Source of the DNA: Nocardia niwae NBRC 108934 = DSM 45340
Lineage (GTDB): Bacteria > Actinomycetota > Actinomycetes > Mycobacteriales > Mycobacteriaceae
Direction of reading: 5' to 3'
Length of the DNA: 51,598 nucleotides
NCBI RefSeq assembly: GCF_001613465.1
Contig: NZ_BDCK01000052.1
Coordinates: 1 to 51,598 of the forward strand
Each line of letters starts with the position of its first letter. Position 1 is the first letter of the stretch. The notes under the pieces are model-generated. The model had not been told where the DNA came from. It was given only the letters and a program-made list of their open reading frames with translations, and ran no database searches. A program made the translations under genes and the position numbers. Shown here in pieces: positions 7,634-16,506 of the stretch.

Positions 7634-9331
7634 TCAGCGTGGCCGGTGGGCGTGGTCTTCGACGGAGGCGGGCCACTGATCGATGCGTGCGAGTGGGGCG
7701 CGGCGGCGGGACGACAGGAGGCCCCGCACACCGCGGTCCGCGCGCAAGGTCGAACGGGCCTGTGCCGCATAGTGTTCGGTGTGACGGGCGGCGGGGTGTC
7801 GGCGGCGGGCCTCGGCCAGCCATCCGGTGGCTTGGCGCAGGGCTTCGGTGCGGGTGAGGGGTGGATCGGCGGGCAGCAGCAGGGTGGCGTGGTCGGGGTC
7901 GGCGACGACCGCGGAGCCGAGGTGTTGCAGGCAGCGGCCGATGCCGGGGTCGTCGTCCAGGACACGGTAGGCGGTCAGGGCGAGCTGCCAGCAGCGCAGG
8001 GCTCGGCGGGCTTCGCCGCGGGCCCACCACAGTGCGCCCATCGTCTCGTGGGTCTGCGCGCGCCCGTCGGGATCGAGGCCGGTGCGGGTGAGGGATTCGG
8101 CGAGTTCGAGACGGTCTTGCGCGGCCTCGAGCCGTCCTTGGCGGATGTGGACGACGGCGAGGTTGATCAGGGCGCACACTTCACCGGCCACGTCCTCGCG
8201 CGGCAGTAGCCACCACGCGGTCTCCAGCTGGTCGGCGACCTTGTCCAGATTCACCGGGGCGGTGTCCAGCCGCCGCAACGCCGTCTGATGTTCCCAGCGG
8301 GCGGCCAAGCTCGTCGACAGCCGCCGCGGGCGGTAGCCGCGCGGCCGCTTGTCCAGCCGTCCCGCCCGCAGGAACACCAGGTTACGGTCCATCTCGTCTA
8401 TCCCGGGAAGCGAGCGCAGATCATCGGCCACCCCGAGCACGTTCTCCCCCAGCCCGATTCGCGCGTACCACACGTCCAGAGCGTTGCCGAGGCGAATGAG
8501 GTGCGCGACCGCGGCCGGGGGGAACTCCCGGCCGGGATGCGCGCAGGCGGCCACCAGGGCCCGCAGGTAGGGCTCCTCGGTCTCGAACCAGCGGCGAGCT
8601 CCCACGGCGAAGCGCCGTGATTCCAGCGCGATCGCCCAGCGGCCCGCGCGGTCGGCGTAGTGGTGCAGCAGCGCGGTGAGCGCCGCGGCCCACTGCGGTC
8701 CGGCGGTCACCATGGCTCGGTCCGGCAGTATCGGCACCCGATGGACGCGGAATCGCTGGGCGCCGTCCTCGGCGAGAATCTCCCGGCGGTGAAGACCTTC
8801 CAGCAGTTTCGCCGCGGTGCGCGCGGAGGGTTCGCGTGCCAGCGGCAATCGCCCCGGTGTGTCGCGGATGGCGTTGAGCACGGCCAGCAGCGCGATGGTT
8901 TCGTAGTCGTGCACCGGCAGGTCCCGCAGCACCGCGGCGATGAGATGCCCGTCGAGCGCCGCGACCCTGCGTGGGGGCGGCGCGGCGGCGCGTGGCCTGC
9001 GGTCGGCCAGCGCGGGGCCCGGCTCGACCAGACCGGCGATCAGGTCCATTTCCCGGGCGGTGCGCACCTTGGTGCGATATCCGCGGGCGAACCGGGACAG
9101 CGCATACACCGCGGCCGCGACGATGAGAAGCACCGACAACCAGCGCAGCGGCCCGTTGAAGAACTGGACGACGGCGTTCTCACCGAAGGAGTTGACCACC
9201 AGGGTGCGCACCAGCTCGAACAGCACCGTGTAGGCGACCAGCGATGCGGTGCCGAGAAACCCGATCCAGATCGAGGATCGCGGCGTCGCGGTCTGCCCGA
9301 CCGGTTCGGTGGGTTCGGTCGATGTACTCAC
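7634..9331 (-). CDS. Membrane-anchored TPR-like protein of unknown function
   Basis: A 565-residue protein with two N-terminal membrane helices (about residues 22-42 and 64-79). A large cytoplasmic part follows, whose C-terminal third looks like helical repeats of TPR type (LINLAVVHIRQGRLEAAQDR, then ALWWARGEARRALRCWQLAL). No catalytic motif is visible. I chose GTG 9331 because the minus strand has GGAAGGGGG just before it; an ATG at 9385 would overlap the permease gene. It follows the ABC permease by 37 bases on the same strand and is probably co-transcribed, suggesting a scaffolding or regulatory role for that transporter. Confidence 0.75.
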   Translation of the reverse strand: MSTSTEPTEPVGQTATPRSSIWIGFLGTASLVAYTVLFELVRTLVVNSFGENAVVQFFNGPLRWLSVLLIVAAAVYALSRFARGYRTKVRTAREMDLIAGLVEPGPALADRRPRAAAPPPRRVAALDGHLIAAVLRDLPVHDYETIALLAVLNAIRDTPGRLPLAREPSARTAAKLLEGLHRREILAEDGAQRFRVHRVPILPDRAMVTAGPQWAAALTALLHHYADRAGRWAIALESRRFAVGARRWFETEEPYLRALVAACAHPGREFPPAAVAHLIRLGNALDVWYARIGLGENVLGVADDLRSLPGIDEMDRNLVFLRAGRLDKRPRGYRPRRLSTSLAARWEHQTALRRLDTAPVNLDKVADQLETAWWLLPREDVAGEVCALINLAVVHIRQGRLEAAQDRLELAESLTRTGLDPDGRAQTHETMGALWWARGEARRALRCWQLALTAYRVLDDDPGIGRCLQHLGSAVVADPDHATLLLPADPPLTRTEALRQATGWLAEARRRHPAARHTEHYAAQARSTLRADRGVRGLLSSRRRAPLARIDQWPASVEDHAHRPR

Positions 9332-9368
9332 CGGCCCCCTTCCTCGCCGTACCCCGACGCGGCGGGTC

Positions 9369-11183
9369 TCATCGCAGCACCCCACCGGTCAGGCCGGGCA
9401 CCACCCAGCGACGCCAGGTGACCAGCAGCAACGCCACCGGCAGCACGGCCGACACCAGCGATCCGGCGGCCAGTTGCGCGGTGTTCTCACCGAATTGCCG
9501 TGCCTCGCCCCACAGCAGCAGCGACCACGGGCTCGCGCCCGCGCCGCTGACCACGAGCCCGAGGAAGAAGTCGTTCCACACCTGGACGAATTCCAGCACC
9601 GCCACCGCCCCCAGCGCGGGCCCGGACGAGGCCAGCACGCGCTGGGCGATGGTGCCCGGGCTGGCCAGGCCGTGCAGGGCGTCCGCCGCGGCACTGCCCG
9701 GCGGGGCGAGCATCGCACCGCGCAACACGAGAATGGCGATCGGCAATCCGGCGGCGGCGTGCACGAGGATCAGCGGGATCCGCGTGCCCGACAACTCGTG
9801 GGCATCGACGAGACCGTCGATCGGCCCGAGGTAGGTCTGCGCCGGGATCACCGCGAGCACGACCAGCGCCACCACGGCCAGCCGGGCGGCGGTGCCGTCA
9901 GGTCGCAGCGCCGCCAGCCGGTAGGCCACCGGCGCGGCCGCGGTCACCACGACCACGGTCACGATCCCCGCGACCCAGGCGGTGGTCTGCAGCGAGCGCC
10001 ACAGTCCGTCGTCGCCCCACAGCAGACCGATGGCCGAGAATCCGAATCCGTCGTGCCCGTGCAACCCGGTGTAGGCCAGCACGCCGATCGGGTACAGCAC
10101 CAGCACCGAGACCAGCACGATGCCCGCCGCGCGCACCGGACCGATGCGCCGCCGGCCCGCCACCGACATCGCGCGCACCGCCGACCAGCTGGCGCGGTGG
10201 CGGCGTACATCCACTTGCAGCAGCCAGGCGACCGCGCCAACGAGCACCGCAAGCGGCAGTGCGTAGGCGGCCGCGACACCGGGCTCGGCGTCGGCCGACA
10301 GCCGCCACCAATGCACGGTCGCGCTGTCGACCTGGTACTCGAGCGCCCCGGGCACCCCGATCAGCACCACGTCGAATACGCGCGCGGCCGCGACGCCGAC
10401 GGCCAGCCCGGCGATCAGCAGCACCGGCCGCAGCAATTCGTACAGCCGGACTGCCAGCGGCCTGCCGTCGTCGCGGTAGAGGTATCCGGCGCGCGCCGGA
10501 TCGGCTTCTATCGCATGGATTCCGGCACGGAACAGCGCGGTGAGGAAACCCAGCCAGGTCCACAGGAACGCCGAGCCGAGCATCGCCGCGAGCCACCATC
10601 GGTAGAGCCCGACGTCCTCGATGTCCAGCCAGCGCGCGCCGCTGCCGAAGATCACCCGGAACGCGACGCCCGACACGAATGCCGACACTCCGAACGGAAC
10701 GATCAGCGGCAACCACAGCCAGCGCGCCGCGCGCCCCCACCAGGCGATCGCCAGCGCGAGGAGCAACAGCCCGATCGCGAACGCCACCCACAGCAGTGTG
10801 CGCAGGTAGGCGCCACGGCCGTCGGGGGTCATCGTCCCGCCCAGCAACCACAATCCGGTGATCGTGCCACCGATGGCCGACGGCCACACCAGGATTCGTA
10901 TCCAGGGCACGCCCAGCCGCCGGCGTAGGACGGCGGGCAGTAGCGCACCGGCCGCGGTGAGGGCGCAGGCGAGCACGCCGAGCGGCTCGGCCCGGGTGGC
11001 GATGAGGACGGTCCACGCGGCGGGCAGGGCCAGGAGCGTGACCGTCAGCACCGTCGCGGGCAGGCCCGCCGCCCACCCCAGCCACCGCCGTGGCCTGCCG
11101 CCGGGCACCAGGGGTCCGCGCATGCGCCGGGTGGCCAGCTCGATGCGCAGACCGTTGACGTCGAAATCCGTCGGTGAGGTCAT
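9369..11183 (-). CDS. Fused two-domain sugar-type ABC transporter permease
   Basis: A 604-residue inner-membrane protein with about twelve hydrophobic helices, twice the usual size of a MalF or MalG subunit. The second half carries a recognisable permease loop (ADALHGLASPGTIAQRVL) followed by FVQVWNDFFLGLVVSG, as in MalG-type permeases. The first half ends in an equivalent region around EADPARAGYLYRDDGRP, much less conserved. It therefore looks like a MalF-MalG fusion that imports an unknown solute with the neighbouring binding lipoprotein. Its ATG overlaps the lipoprotein stop by 4 bases (ATGA), implying coupled translation. No ATPase gene is present in the window, so a shared ATPase encoded elsewhere would be needed. 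Confidence 0.82.
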   Translation of the reverse strand: MTSPTDFDVNGLRIELATRRMRGPLVPGGRPRRWLGWAAGLPATVLTVTLLALPAAWTVLIATRAEPLGVLACALTAAGALLPAVLRRRLGVPWIRILVWPSAIGGTITGLWLLGGTMTPDGRGAYLRTLLWVAFAIGLLLLALAIAWWGRAARWLWLPLIVPFGVSAFVSGVAFRVIFGSGARWLDIEDVGLYRWWLAAMLGSAFLWTWLGFLTALFRAGIHAIEADPARAGYLYRDDGRPLAVRLYELLRPVLLIAGLAVGVAAARVFDVVLIGVPGALEYQVDSATVHWWRLSADAEPGVAAAYALPLAVLVGAVAWLLQVDVRRHRASWSAVRAMSVAGRRRIGPVRAAGIVLVSVLVLYPIGVLAYTGLHGHDGFGFSAIGLLWGDDGLWRSLQTTAWVAGIVTVVVVTAAAPVAYRLAALRPDGTAARLAVVALVVLAVIPAQTYLGPIDGLVDAHELSGTRIPLILVHAAAGLPIAILVLRGAMLAPPGSAAADALHGLASPGTIAQRVLASSGPALGAVAVLEFVQVWNDFFLGLVVSGAGASPWSLLLWGEARQFGENTAQLAAGSLVSAVLPVALLLVTWRRWVVPGLTGGVLR

Positions 11184-12472
11184 CGACGCCGCCGCTCGAC
11201 GTCGTCCAGTGCCGCGATCGCGTGGTCGGTGGCCTCGTCAACCCGTCGCTGGGCGCCGTCGCCGATCGCGATGAGGAATTCCGTCAGCACCCGCCACAGT
11301 CCTTCCCGGCCGCCCACCGGCCCGATCCGGTCGGACAGATCGAAGGTGCTGCGCGCGGCGAGTTCACGCGCCGAGGGCGCGAGCAACGGCGAGTAGTCCA
11401 CCTCGGTGCGCAGGTTCGGCGCCAGGAAGCCGCCGTAGCGCTCGATCCACGGCAGCGGGGCGCGCGCGCCGGCCAGTTTCCCGACCAGTTCGTCGGCGCG
11501 GGGGTTGGCTTGCTGCGTCACCACGATGACGTCGCCTCCGACGATCTTGGGCCGCCCCGAGGTGGTGGTCACCGGGGGGAAGGGCGCCACGCCGACGGCG
11601 TCCTCGACGGTGCGCCCGGAGGCGCGCACCGCGCTGCGCACGATCGGTTCCGCGAAATCGGGGGCGACCACCGCCGCGGCCCGGCGGTGCTGGAACACCT
11701 CGCGGACGGCGTCGGAGAACTGCCTGGTCAACGCGACCCCGACGCCGCCGGGGAACGCGTCGCGCTGTCCCCACAGCACGCCCAGATGCCCGAACGCGGC
11801 CCGCACCGCCGGGTTGTCCCACTCCCGGCGTTCTCTGGAGGCCAATTCGTCGTAGATCCGGGGGGATTCGGCGAGCAGAACGTTTTCGAAGAAGTCGGTC
11901 AGCGCCCATCCGTCGGCGGCGGCCAGCGCGAGCAGGCGGATCGGGGTCTGGGCGAGGACCTCCATCCGGTCGACCCAGTCGCCGAGCGTCCAGGCCGCCG
12001 GTTCACCCAGGCCATAGGTGTCGAAATGCTGCCGGTCGAACCACACCAGCGACTTGTCGGCGGCTTTGAACGGCACACCGTAGAGCCGCCCTTCGGAGCG
12101 CAGCAGCAGTTGCCATGGCTGGGCGTAGCGGGTGCCGAGTTCGTCGGTCCACACCGTCTCGGCGACGGGTCGCAGTTTGCGTTGTCCGGCGAGTTCACGG
12201 ACCCGTCCCGCCTGTGGGAGCAGCACCACGTCCGGTGCGGACCGGCCGCCCGCGGTGAACGCGGTATCGGTGTTGTCGCCGAGGGGGATCACCTCGATCG
12301 CGAAGCCGAGGTCAAGGCCGTCCAGGACGGCGTGGAAGGCCGCCAGTTCCTGCCCGCTCCAGGAGACCCCGATGCGCACCGCATCCGAGCTGCCCAGCAG
12401 CAGGTCCGGTGCGCACGCGGCGGCCAGCGGGAGGACCGCTCCCGCTTGCAGCATCGCTCTGCGCGTCCCCAT
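11180..12472 (-). CDS. ABC transporter substrate-binding lipoprotein
   Basis: A 430-residue extracytoplasmic solute-binding protein (family 1, sugar-type). The signal peptide has a TRR n-region, a short hydrophobic core and the lipobox LAAAC (Cys20), so it is exported and lipid-anchored; the twin arginine may indicate Tat export. The mature part has the usual patterns APDVVLLPQAGRVRELAGQ, KLRPVAETVWTDELG and YGVPFKAADKSLVWFDRQ. It is the first gene of the unit with the fused permease and the TPR protein. A GGGGG run precedes the ATG. The ligand is unknown. Confidence 0.88.
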   Translation of the reverse strand: MGTRRAMLQAGAVLPLAAACAPDLLLGSSDAVRIGVSWSGQELAAFHAVLDGLDLGFAIEVIPLGDNTDTAFTAGGRSAPDVVLLPQAGRVRELAGQRKLRPVAETVWTDELGTRYAQPWQLLLRSEGRLYGVPFKAADKSLVWFDRQHFDTYGLGEPAAWTLGDWVDRMEVLAQTPIRLLALAAADGWALTDFFENVLLAESPRIYDELASRERREWDNPAVRAAFGHLGVLWGQRDAFPGGVGVALTRQFSDAVREVFQHRRAAAVVAPDFAEPIVRSAVRASGRTVEDAVGVAPFPPVTTTSGRPKIVGGDVIVVTQQANPRADELVGKLAGARAPLPWIERYGGFLAPNLRTEVDYSPLLAPSARELAARSTFDLSDRIGPVGGREGLWRVLTEFLIAIGDGAQRRVDEATDHAIAALDDVERRRR

Positions 12473-12612
12473 CGACCCCCGATGTCATTGCGTGCCAATC
12501 GAACCCGATTATGCGTCAAAGCCGCCGCGCCGGTGGGCGCTTCGCGATCTTCGCCCCACTCGCCGGAACTCCCGCGCCCGGAAACGGACCGGAGGTGACC
12601 CTTGTCACAGCT

Positions 12613-12654
12613 GGTACAGGCGCGTACCGTACGAGTGGTACATCGGAGTACCAC
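12613..12654. promoter_or_regulatory. Tandem GTAC palindromes, probable TetR operator
   Basis: GGTAC-6-GTACC (12613-12628) and the perfect 7-bp-arm repeat GTGGTAC-6-GTACCAC (12635-12654) lie immediately before the ribosome site AGGAGGT (12658-12664) of the P450 gene, with centres 24 bp apart. A further GTAC (12629-12632) lies between. The most likely ligand is the TetR protein encoded at the end of this operon (16507-17124). The repeats are visible; binding is inferred. Confidence 0.65.
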
Positions 12655-12670
12655 GCGAGGAGGTGGGCGC

Positions 12671-14014
12671 ATGCCCGCTGTGCGACTTCCCGACGGGCCA
12701 ACCACGCCGCCGATCGTGCAGAACCTGCGGCTGCTGGCCGCGCGCACCCGGACCTGGCGCCACTTGCACGACCGTTACGGATCGGCCTTCAGCATCCACA
12801 TGCCCCGATTCGGCCCCTGCGTCGTGCTCGCCGACCCGGCCGAGATCAAAGCCCTGTTCACCACGAGCACCGACCTCGTCGACAACATCGACGTCAACCT
12901 CGGACAATTCCTCGGACCGGGTTCGCTGTTCGCCCTGACCGGCGCCGAACACCGCACACAGCGCAAACTGCTCACCCCACCGTTCCACGGCCGCAGGCTG
13001 ACCGTGTACGAATCGCTCATCGAAGAGGAAGCGGTCCGCGAGATGGCGACATGGCCCTCGGGCCGGGAGTTCGCCACGATGGACTCGATGATGCGGATCA
13101 CGCTGAACGTGATCTTGCGTGCGGTCTTCGGCGCCGAGGGCGCGGAGTTCGAAGAACTGCGCCGACTGCTGCCCAAACTCGTCCTGGTCGCCTCGGCCCT
13201 CGCCGCGATCCCGGTTCCGCAGCGGGCGCTGGGCCGATTCGGCCCCTGGGCTCGCTTCAGGGCCTACCGCCACCGTTACGACGAACTCGTCGGCAGGCTC
13301 ATCGACCGCGCCGCCGCCGACGGCATCGACGAGCGCGACGACGTGCTGGCGATGATGCTGCAGGCCCGCTACGACGACGGCACGGCCATGTCACGCGCCG
13401 AGATCGCCGACGAACTGCTGACCTTGCTCACCGCCGGGCACGAGACGACGGCGACGACGCTGTCGTGGACGATCGAGCGGCTGCGCAGGCACCCGGATGT
13501 CCTGCGCCGCTTGGTCGCCGAAGCCGACGCCGGCGGTGCGCAGCTGCGCGAGGCGACACTGCTGGAGGTGCAGCGCGTGCGGCCGGTCATCGACATCACC
13601 CTGCGCCAGGTCCGCGCCGACACCCTGCCGCTGGGCCGGTGGACCCTGCCCAAGGGCCAGAAGATCGTGGTCGCCATCCGGTTGATGCACGACAACGAGG
13701 ACCTCTTCCCGAATGCCCGCACCTTCGACCCCGACCGGTTCGCCGGAGTCCGCCCGGGCACCTTCAGCTGGATCCCCTTCGGCGGTGGCAGCCGCCGCTG
13801 CATCGGCGCCGCGTTCGCCACGATGGAGATGAACGTCGTACTGCGCACCCTGCTGCGGGATTTCACGCTGGAACCCACCGGCGCCCGGGACGAGCGCACC
13901 CACTTCCGCGGCGTCGCGCTCGTCCCGGCCGGCAAGGGCCGCGCCGTGGTGCACCGGCGCACCCCGCGACCCAGCGGGCGACCACTCGACCGTGCCGTCG
14001 AGGCGACGGCATGA
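12671..14014 (+). CDS. Cytochrome P450, CYP138-like
   Basis: A 447-residue haem monooxygenase. Seen: the I-helix AGHETT (about 255-260), the K-helix ExxR as EVQR (299-302) and the haem loop FGGGSRRCIG with axial Cys377. Segments such as TPPFHGRRLTVYESLIEEE and the run ending in MRITLNVILRAVFG closely resemble what I recall of mycobacterial CYP138, whose substrate is not established. The start is fixed by AGGAGGT six bases upstream. No ferredoxin or reductase gene is adjacent, so electrons must come from elsewhere. It leads an operon with an SDR and an EthA-like flavoprotein, suggesting stepwise oxidation of one substrate. Confidence 0.93.
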   Translation: MPAVRLPDGPTTPPIVQNLRLLAARTRTWRHLHDRYGSAFSIHMPRFGPCVVLADPAEIKALFTTSTDLVDNIDVNLGQFLGPGSLFALTGAEHRTQRKLLTPPFHGRRLTVYESLIEEEAVREMATWPSGREFATMDSMMRITLNVILRAVFGAEGAEFEELRRLLPKLVLVASALAAIPVPQRALGRFGPWARFRAYRHRYDELVGRLIDRAAADGIDERDDVLAMMLQARYDDGTAMSRAEIADELLTLLTAGHETTATTLSWTIERLRRHPDVLRRLVAEADAGGAQLREATLLEVQRVRPVIDITLRQVRADTLPLGRWTLPKGQKIVVAIRLMHDNEDLFPNARTFDPDRFAGVRPGTFSWIPFGGGSRRCIGAAFATMEMNVVLRTLLRDFTLEPTGARDERTHFRGVALVPAGKGRAVVHRRTPRPSGRPLDRAVEATA

Positions 14015-14062
14015 GCGCGCCCTCCGCCGCCCTCCTCCGCACCTCCCGAAGCAGGAGCACCG

Positions 14063-14920
14063 ATGCCCCGCACACGTAGGCCACTGTCGGGCCGCCCGGT
14101 GATGATCACCGGCGCGGCCTCCGGGATCGGCCGCAGTCTCGCCCGACTGCTGTCGGCCACAGGCTCTCCCGTCGCGATCGCCGATATCGACCAGGCCGGT
14201 CTGAAGGAGACCGCGGCCGCGCTGACCGGACCGGTGCTCACCCGCGTCCTGGACGTGCGCGACGCCGCCGACCAGCTCGCTTTCGCCGACGAGGTCCGCG
14301 ACTGGCTGACCGCGCCCCTGGCGGCGGTGTTCAACAACGCCGGTGTCGCGGTCTCCTCCTCGGTACTCGACGCCGTCGCCGAAGACGACGAATGGCTGCG
14401 TCGGATCAACTTCGACGGGGTGGTCAACGGCACCCGCGCCTTCCTGCCCATCCTCGTCGAGCAGGACCACGGCGTGATCGTCAACACCTCGAGCGTGTTC
14501 GGGTTGCTCGGCATGCCCAACCAAAGCGCTTACTGCGCAGCAAAATTCGCGGTGCGCGGATTCACCGACGCCCTGCGCCAGGAACTGCGCGGCACCGGTG
14601 TCGGCGCGGTGAACGTCCATCCCGGCGGCATCAGGACCAACATCGCGCGCAACGCCCGCGTCCGCACCGACCCCGAGGGCCGGGGCCGGACCCATGAGCA
14701 GATGGCGGCGGAATTCGAGACGCTGGCACTGACCACGCCGCAGAGGGCGGCCGAAACCATCTGCCGCGGAGTCGAACACGGCAAGTCCCGGATCCTCGTC
14801 GGTCCCGACGCCTACCTGTTCGACGCCTTGGCGCGGGTGACTCCCACCCACTACTACGGCGTGGTCGCGCTGCTCGAGCGCCTCCTGCGCACCCGCGACA
14901 CGCAAGGAGCGCGGGCATGA
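14063..14920 (+). CDS. Short-chain dehydrogenase/reductase
   Basis: A 285-residue NAD(P)-dependent oxidoreductase with a classical Rossmann fold. Seen: the cofactor loop TGAASGIG (16-23), NNAG (91-94), catalytic Ser144 and Tyr157-x3-Lys161, then NVHPGGIRTNIARNAR. The sequence type resembles the SadH-like alcohol dehydrogenases that accompany flavin monooxygenases in mycobacteria. GCAGGAG precedes the ATG. Its stop overlaps the next start by 4 bases (ATGA at 14917), so it is translationally coupled to the EthA-like enzyme. It could interconvert an alcohol and a ketone, supplying the substrate of the Baeyer-Villiger step; that is inference from order. Confidence 0.9.
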   Translation: MPRTRRPLSGRPVMITGAASGIGRSLARLLSATGSPVAIADIDQAGLKETAAALTGPVLTRVLDVRDAADQLAFADEVRDWLTAPLAAVFNNAGVAVSSSVLDAVAEDDEWLRRINFDGVVNGTRAFLPILVEQDHGVIVNTSSVFGLLGMPNQSAYCAAKFAVRGFTDALRQELRGTGVGAVNVHPGGIRTNIARNARVRTDPEGRGRTHEQMAAEFETLALTTPQRAAETICRGVEHGKSRILVGPDAYLFDALARVTPTHYYGVVALLERLLRTRDTQGARA

Positions 14921-16425
14921 GCGAACACCTCGACGTCCTGATCGTCGGCGCCGGCCTCTCCGGCATCGGCGCGGCCCACCACCTGCGGACGGCCTTCCCG
15001 CAGCGCACCTACGCGATCCTCGAGGCGCGCGACACCCTCGGCGGCACCTGGGATCTGTTCCGCTACCCCGGAGTGCGCTCGGACTCCGACATGCACACCC
15101 TCGGGTACCGATTCCGCCCGTGGACGCAAGCCCAAGCCATCGCCGACGGTCCCGCGATCCTGCGCTACATCCGCCAGACGGCCGCCGACGCAGGCATCGA
15201 CCGGTTCATCCGGTACGGGCATCGGGTGATCGAAGCATCCTGGTCCAGCGCCGAATCACGCTGGAGCGTGCTGGCCGAACACGACGGCGGCACCCGCGAA
15301 TTCACCTGCGACTTCCTGCTGGTGTGCAGCGGCTACTACCACTACGACCGGGGCTACACACCACAGTTCCCCGGAATCGGCGACTTCCGCGGACAGCTGG
15401 TGCATCCGCAGCACTGGCCCGAGAACCTCGACTACGCGGGCAAACGGGTGGTCGTCATCGGCAGCGGCGCCACCGCGGTGACCCTGGTTCCCGCGCTGAC
15501 CGACACCGCCGCGCACGTGACGATGCTGCAACGCTCACCCACCTATATCCTGCCCGTGCCCGCGCGCGACGCCTTGGCCGACCGGCTACGCGGACTACTC
15601 GGGCCGAAACGGGCCTACACCGTGGTCCGGTGGAAGAACGTGCTGCTCAGCACACTCATCTACCAGATGAGCCGACGGCGTCCCCAGCAGATGCGAAAGT
15701 TCATCCGCAACCTGACCATCAAGCAACTACCACCCGGCTACGACGTCGACACCCACTTCAAGCCCGTCTATCAGCCGTGGGATCAGCGACTGTGCCTCGT
15801 GCCGGACGGAGACCTGTTCCACGCGATCCGCGACGGCCGCGCCTCGGTGGTCACCGATCGCATTGAACGATTCACCGCGACCGGGCTGCACCTTGCCTCC
15901 GGCCGCGACCTCGAGGCCGACGTGGTGGTGTCTGCCACCGGCCTGCGCCTGCTCGCGCTCGGCGGCATCCGGCTCACGGTGGACGGACAGCGGATCGCGC
16001 TGCCACAGACCATGGCCTACAAGGGAATGATGCTCAGCGGCGTGCCGAACTTCGCCTTCACCATCGGCTACACCAACGCGTCCTGGACGCTGAAAGCCGA
16101 TCTGGTCAGCGAATTCGTCTGCCGGCTGCTGCGGCACATGGACGCGGGCGGCTACCGCCAGACCACCCCGCGGCCGGACTCCGCGGTAACGCCCGCGCCG
16201 CTGCTGGACTTCCAGGCCGGTTACGTGCTGCGCGACATCGACCGGTTCCCCAAAGCGGGTTCGCGGCCCCCGTGGCGGCTGGGCATGAGCTACGCCCACG
16301 ACGTGCTCACCCTGCGCTACGGCCGCATAGACGACGGCACCATCCGCTTCACCCGTGGCGGCGCACCGTCCGACGACACCCACCCCGCGGCCGCGCAACC
16401 CGATCCCGGACACTCCACGGCATGA
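14917..16425 (+). CDS. EthA-like Baeyer-Villiger flavin monooxygenase
   Basis: A 502-residue FAD- and NADPH-dependent monooxygenase that would insert oxygen next to a ketone to give an ester. Seen: the FAD loop GAGLSGIGAAHHL (11-23), GGTWDLFRYPGVRSDSDMH (42-60), the Baeyer-Villiger fingerprint FRGQLVHPQHWP (157-168), the NADPH loop GSGATA (182-187) and the late segment GYTNASWTLKADLVSEFVCR. The match to mycobacterial EthA as I recall it is extensive, end to end. EthA-type enzymes also activate thioamide drugs, so the gene could affect ethionamide response. Unlike ethA of M. tuberculosis, which is divergent from ethR, this one lies in an operon with a P450 and an SDR. Confidence 0.92.
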   Translation: MSEHLDVLIVGAGLSGIGAAHHLRTAFPQRTYAILEARDTLGGTWDLFRYPGVRSDSDMHTLGYRFRPWTQAQAIADGPAILRYIRQTAADAGIDRFIRYGHRVIEASWSSAESRWSVLAEHDGGTREFTCDFLLVCSGYYHYDRGYTPQFPGIGDFRGQLVHPQHWPENLDYAGKRVVVIGSGATAVTLVPALTDTAAHVTMLQRSPTYILPVPARDALADRLRGLLGPKRAYTVVRWKNVLLSTLIYQMSRRRPQQMRKFIRNLTIKQLPPGYDVDTHFKPVYQPWDQRLCLVPDGDLFHAIRDGRASVVTDRIERFTATGLHLASGRDLEADVVVSATGLRLLALGGIRLTVDGQRIALPQTMAYKGMMLSGVPNFAFTIGYTNASWTLKADLVSEFVCRLLRHMDAGGYRQTTPRPDSAVTPAPLLDFQAGYVLRDIDRFPKAGSRPPWRLGMSYAHDVLTLRYGRIDDGTIRFTRGGAPSDDTHPAAAQPDPGHSTA

Positions 16426-16506
16426 CCGCGCGAGCAAGGGGCCGTTTCCCGGCTACGACCTCGGGCCGGGCACAGCGAACTGAAGGGAGTAACTAACCTG
16501 ATTCTC

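Noticed and set aside
9249..10928. 559-codon open frame on the plus strand
   Set aside because: Antisense to the fused permease; rich in Arg, Gln and His with no domain. The minus-strand frame has membrane helices and operon context.
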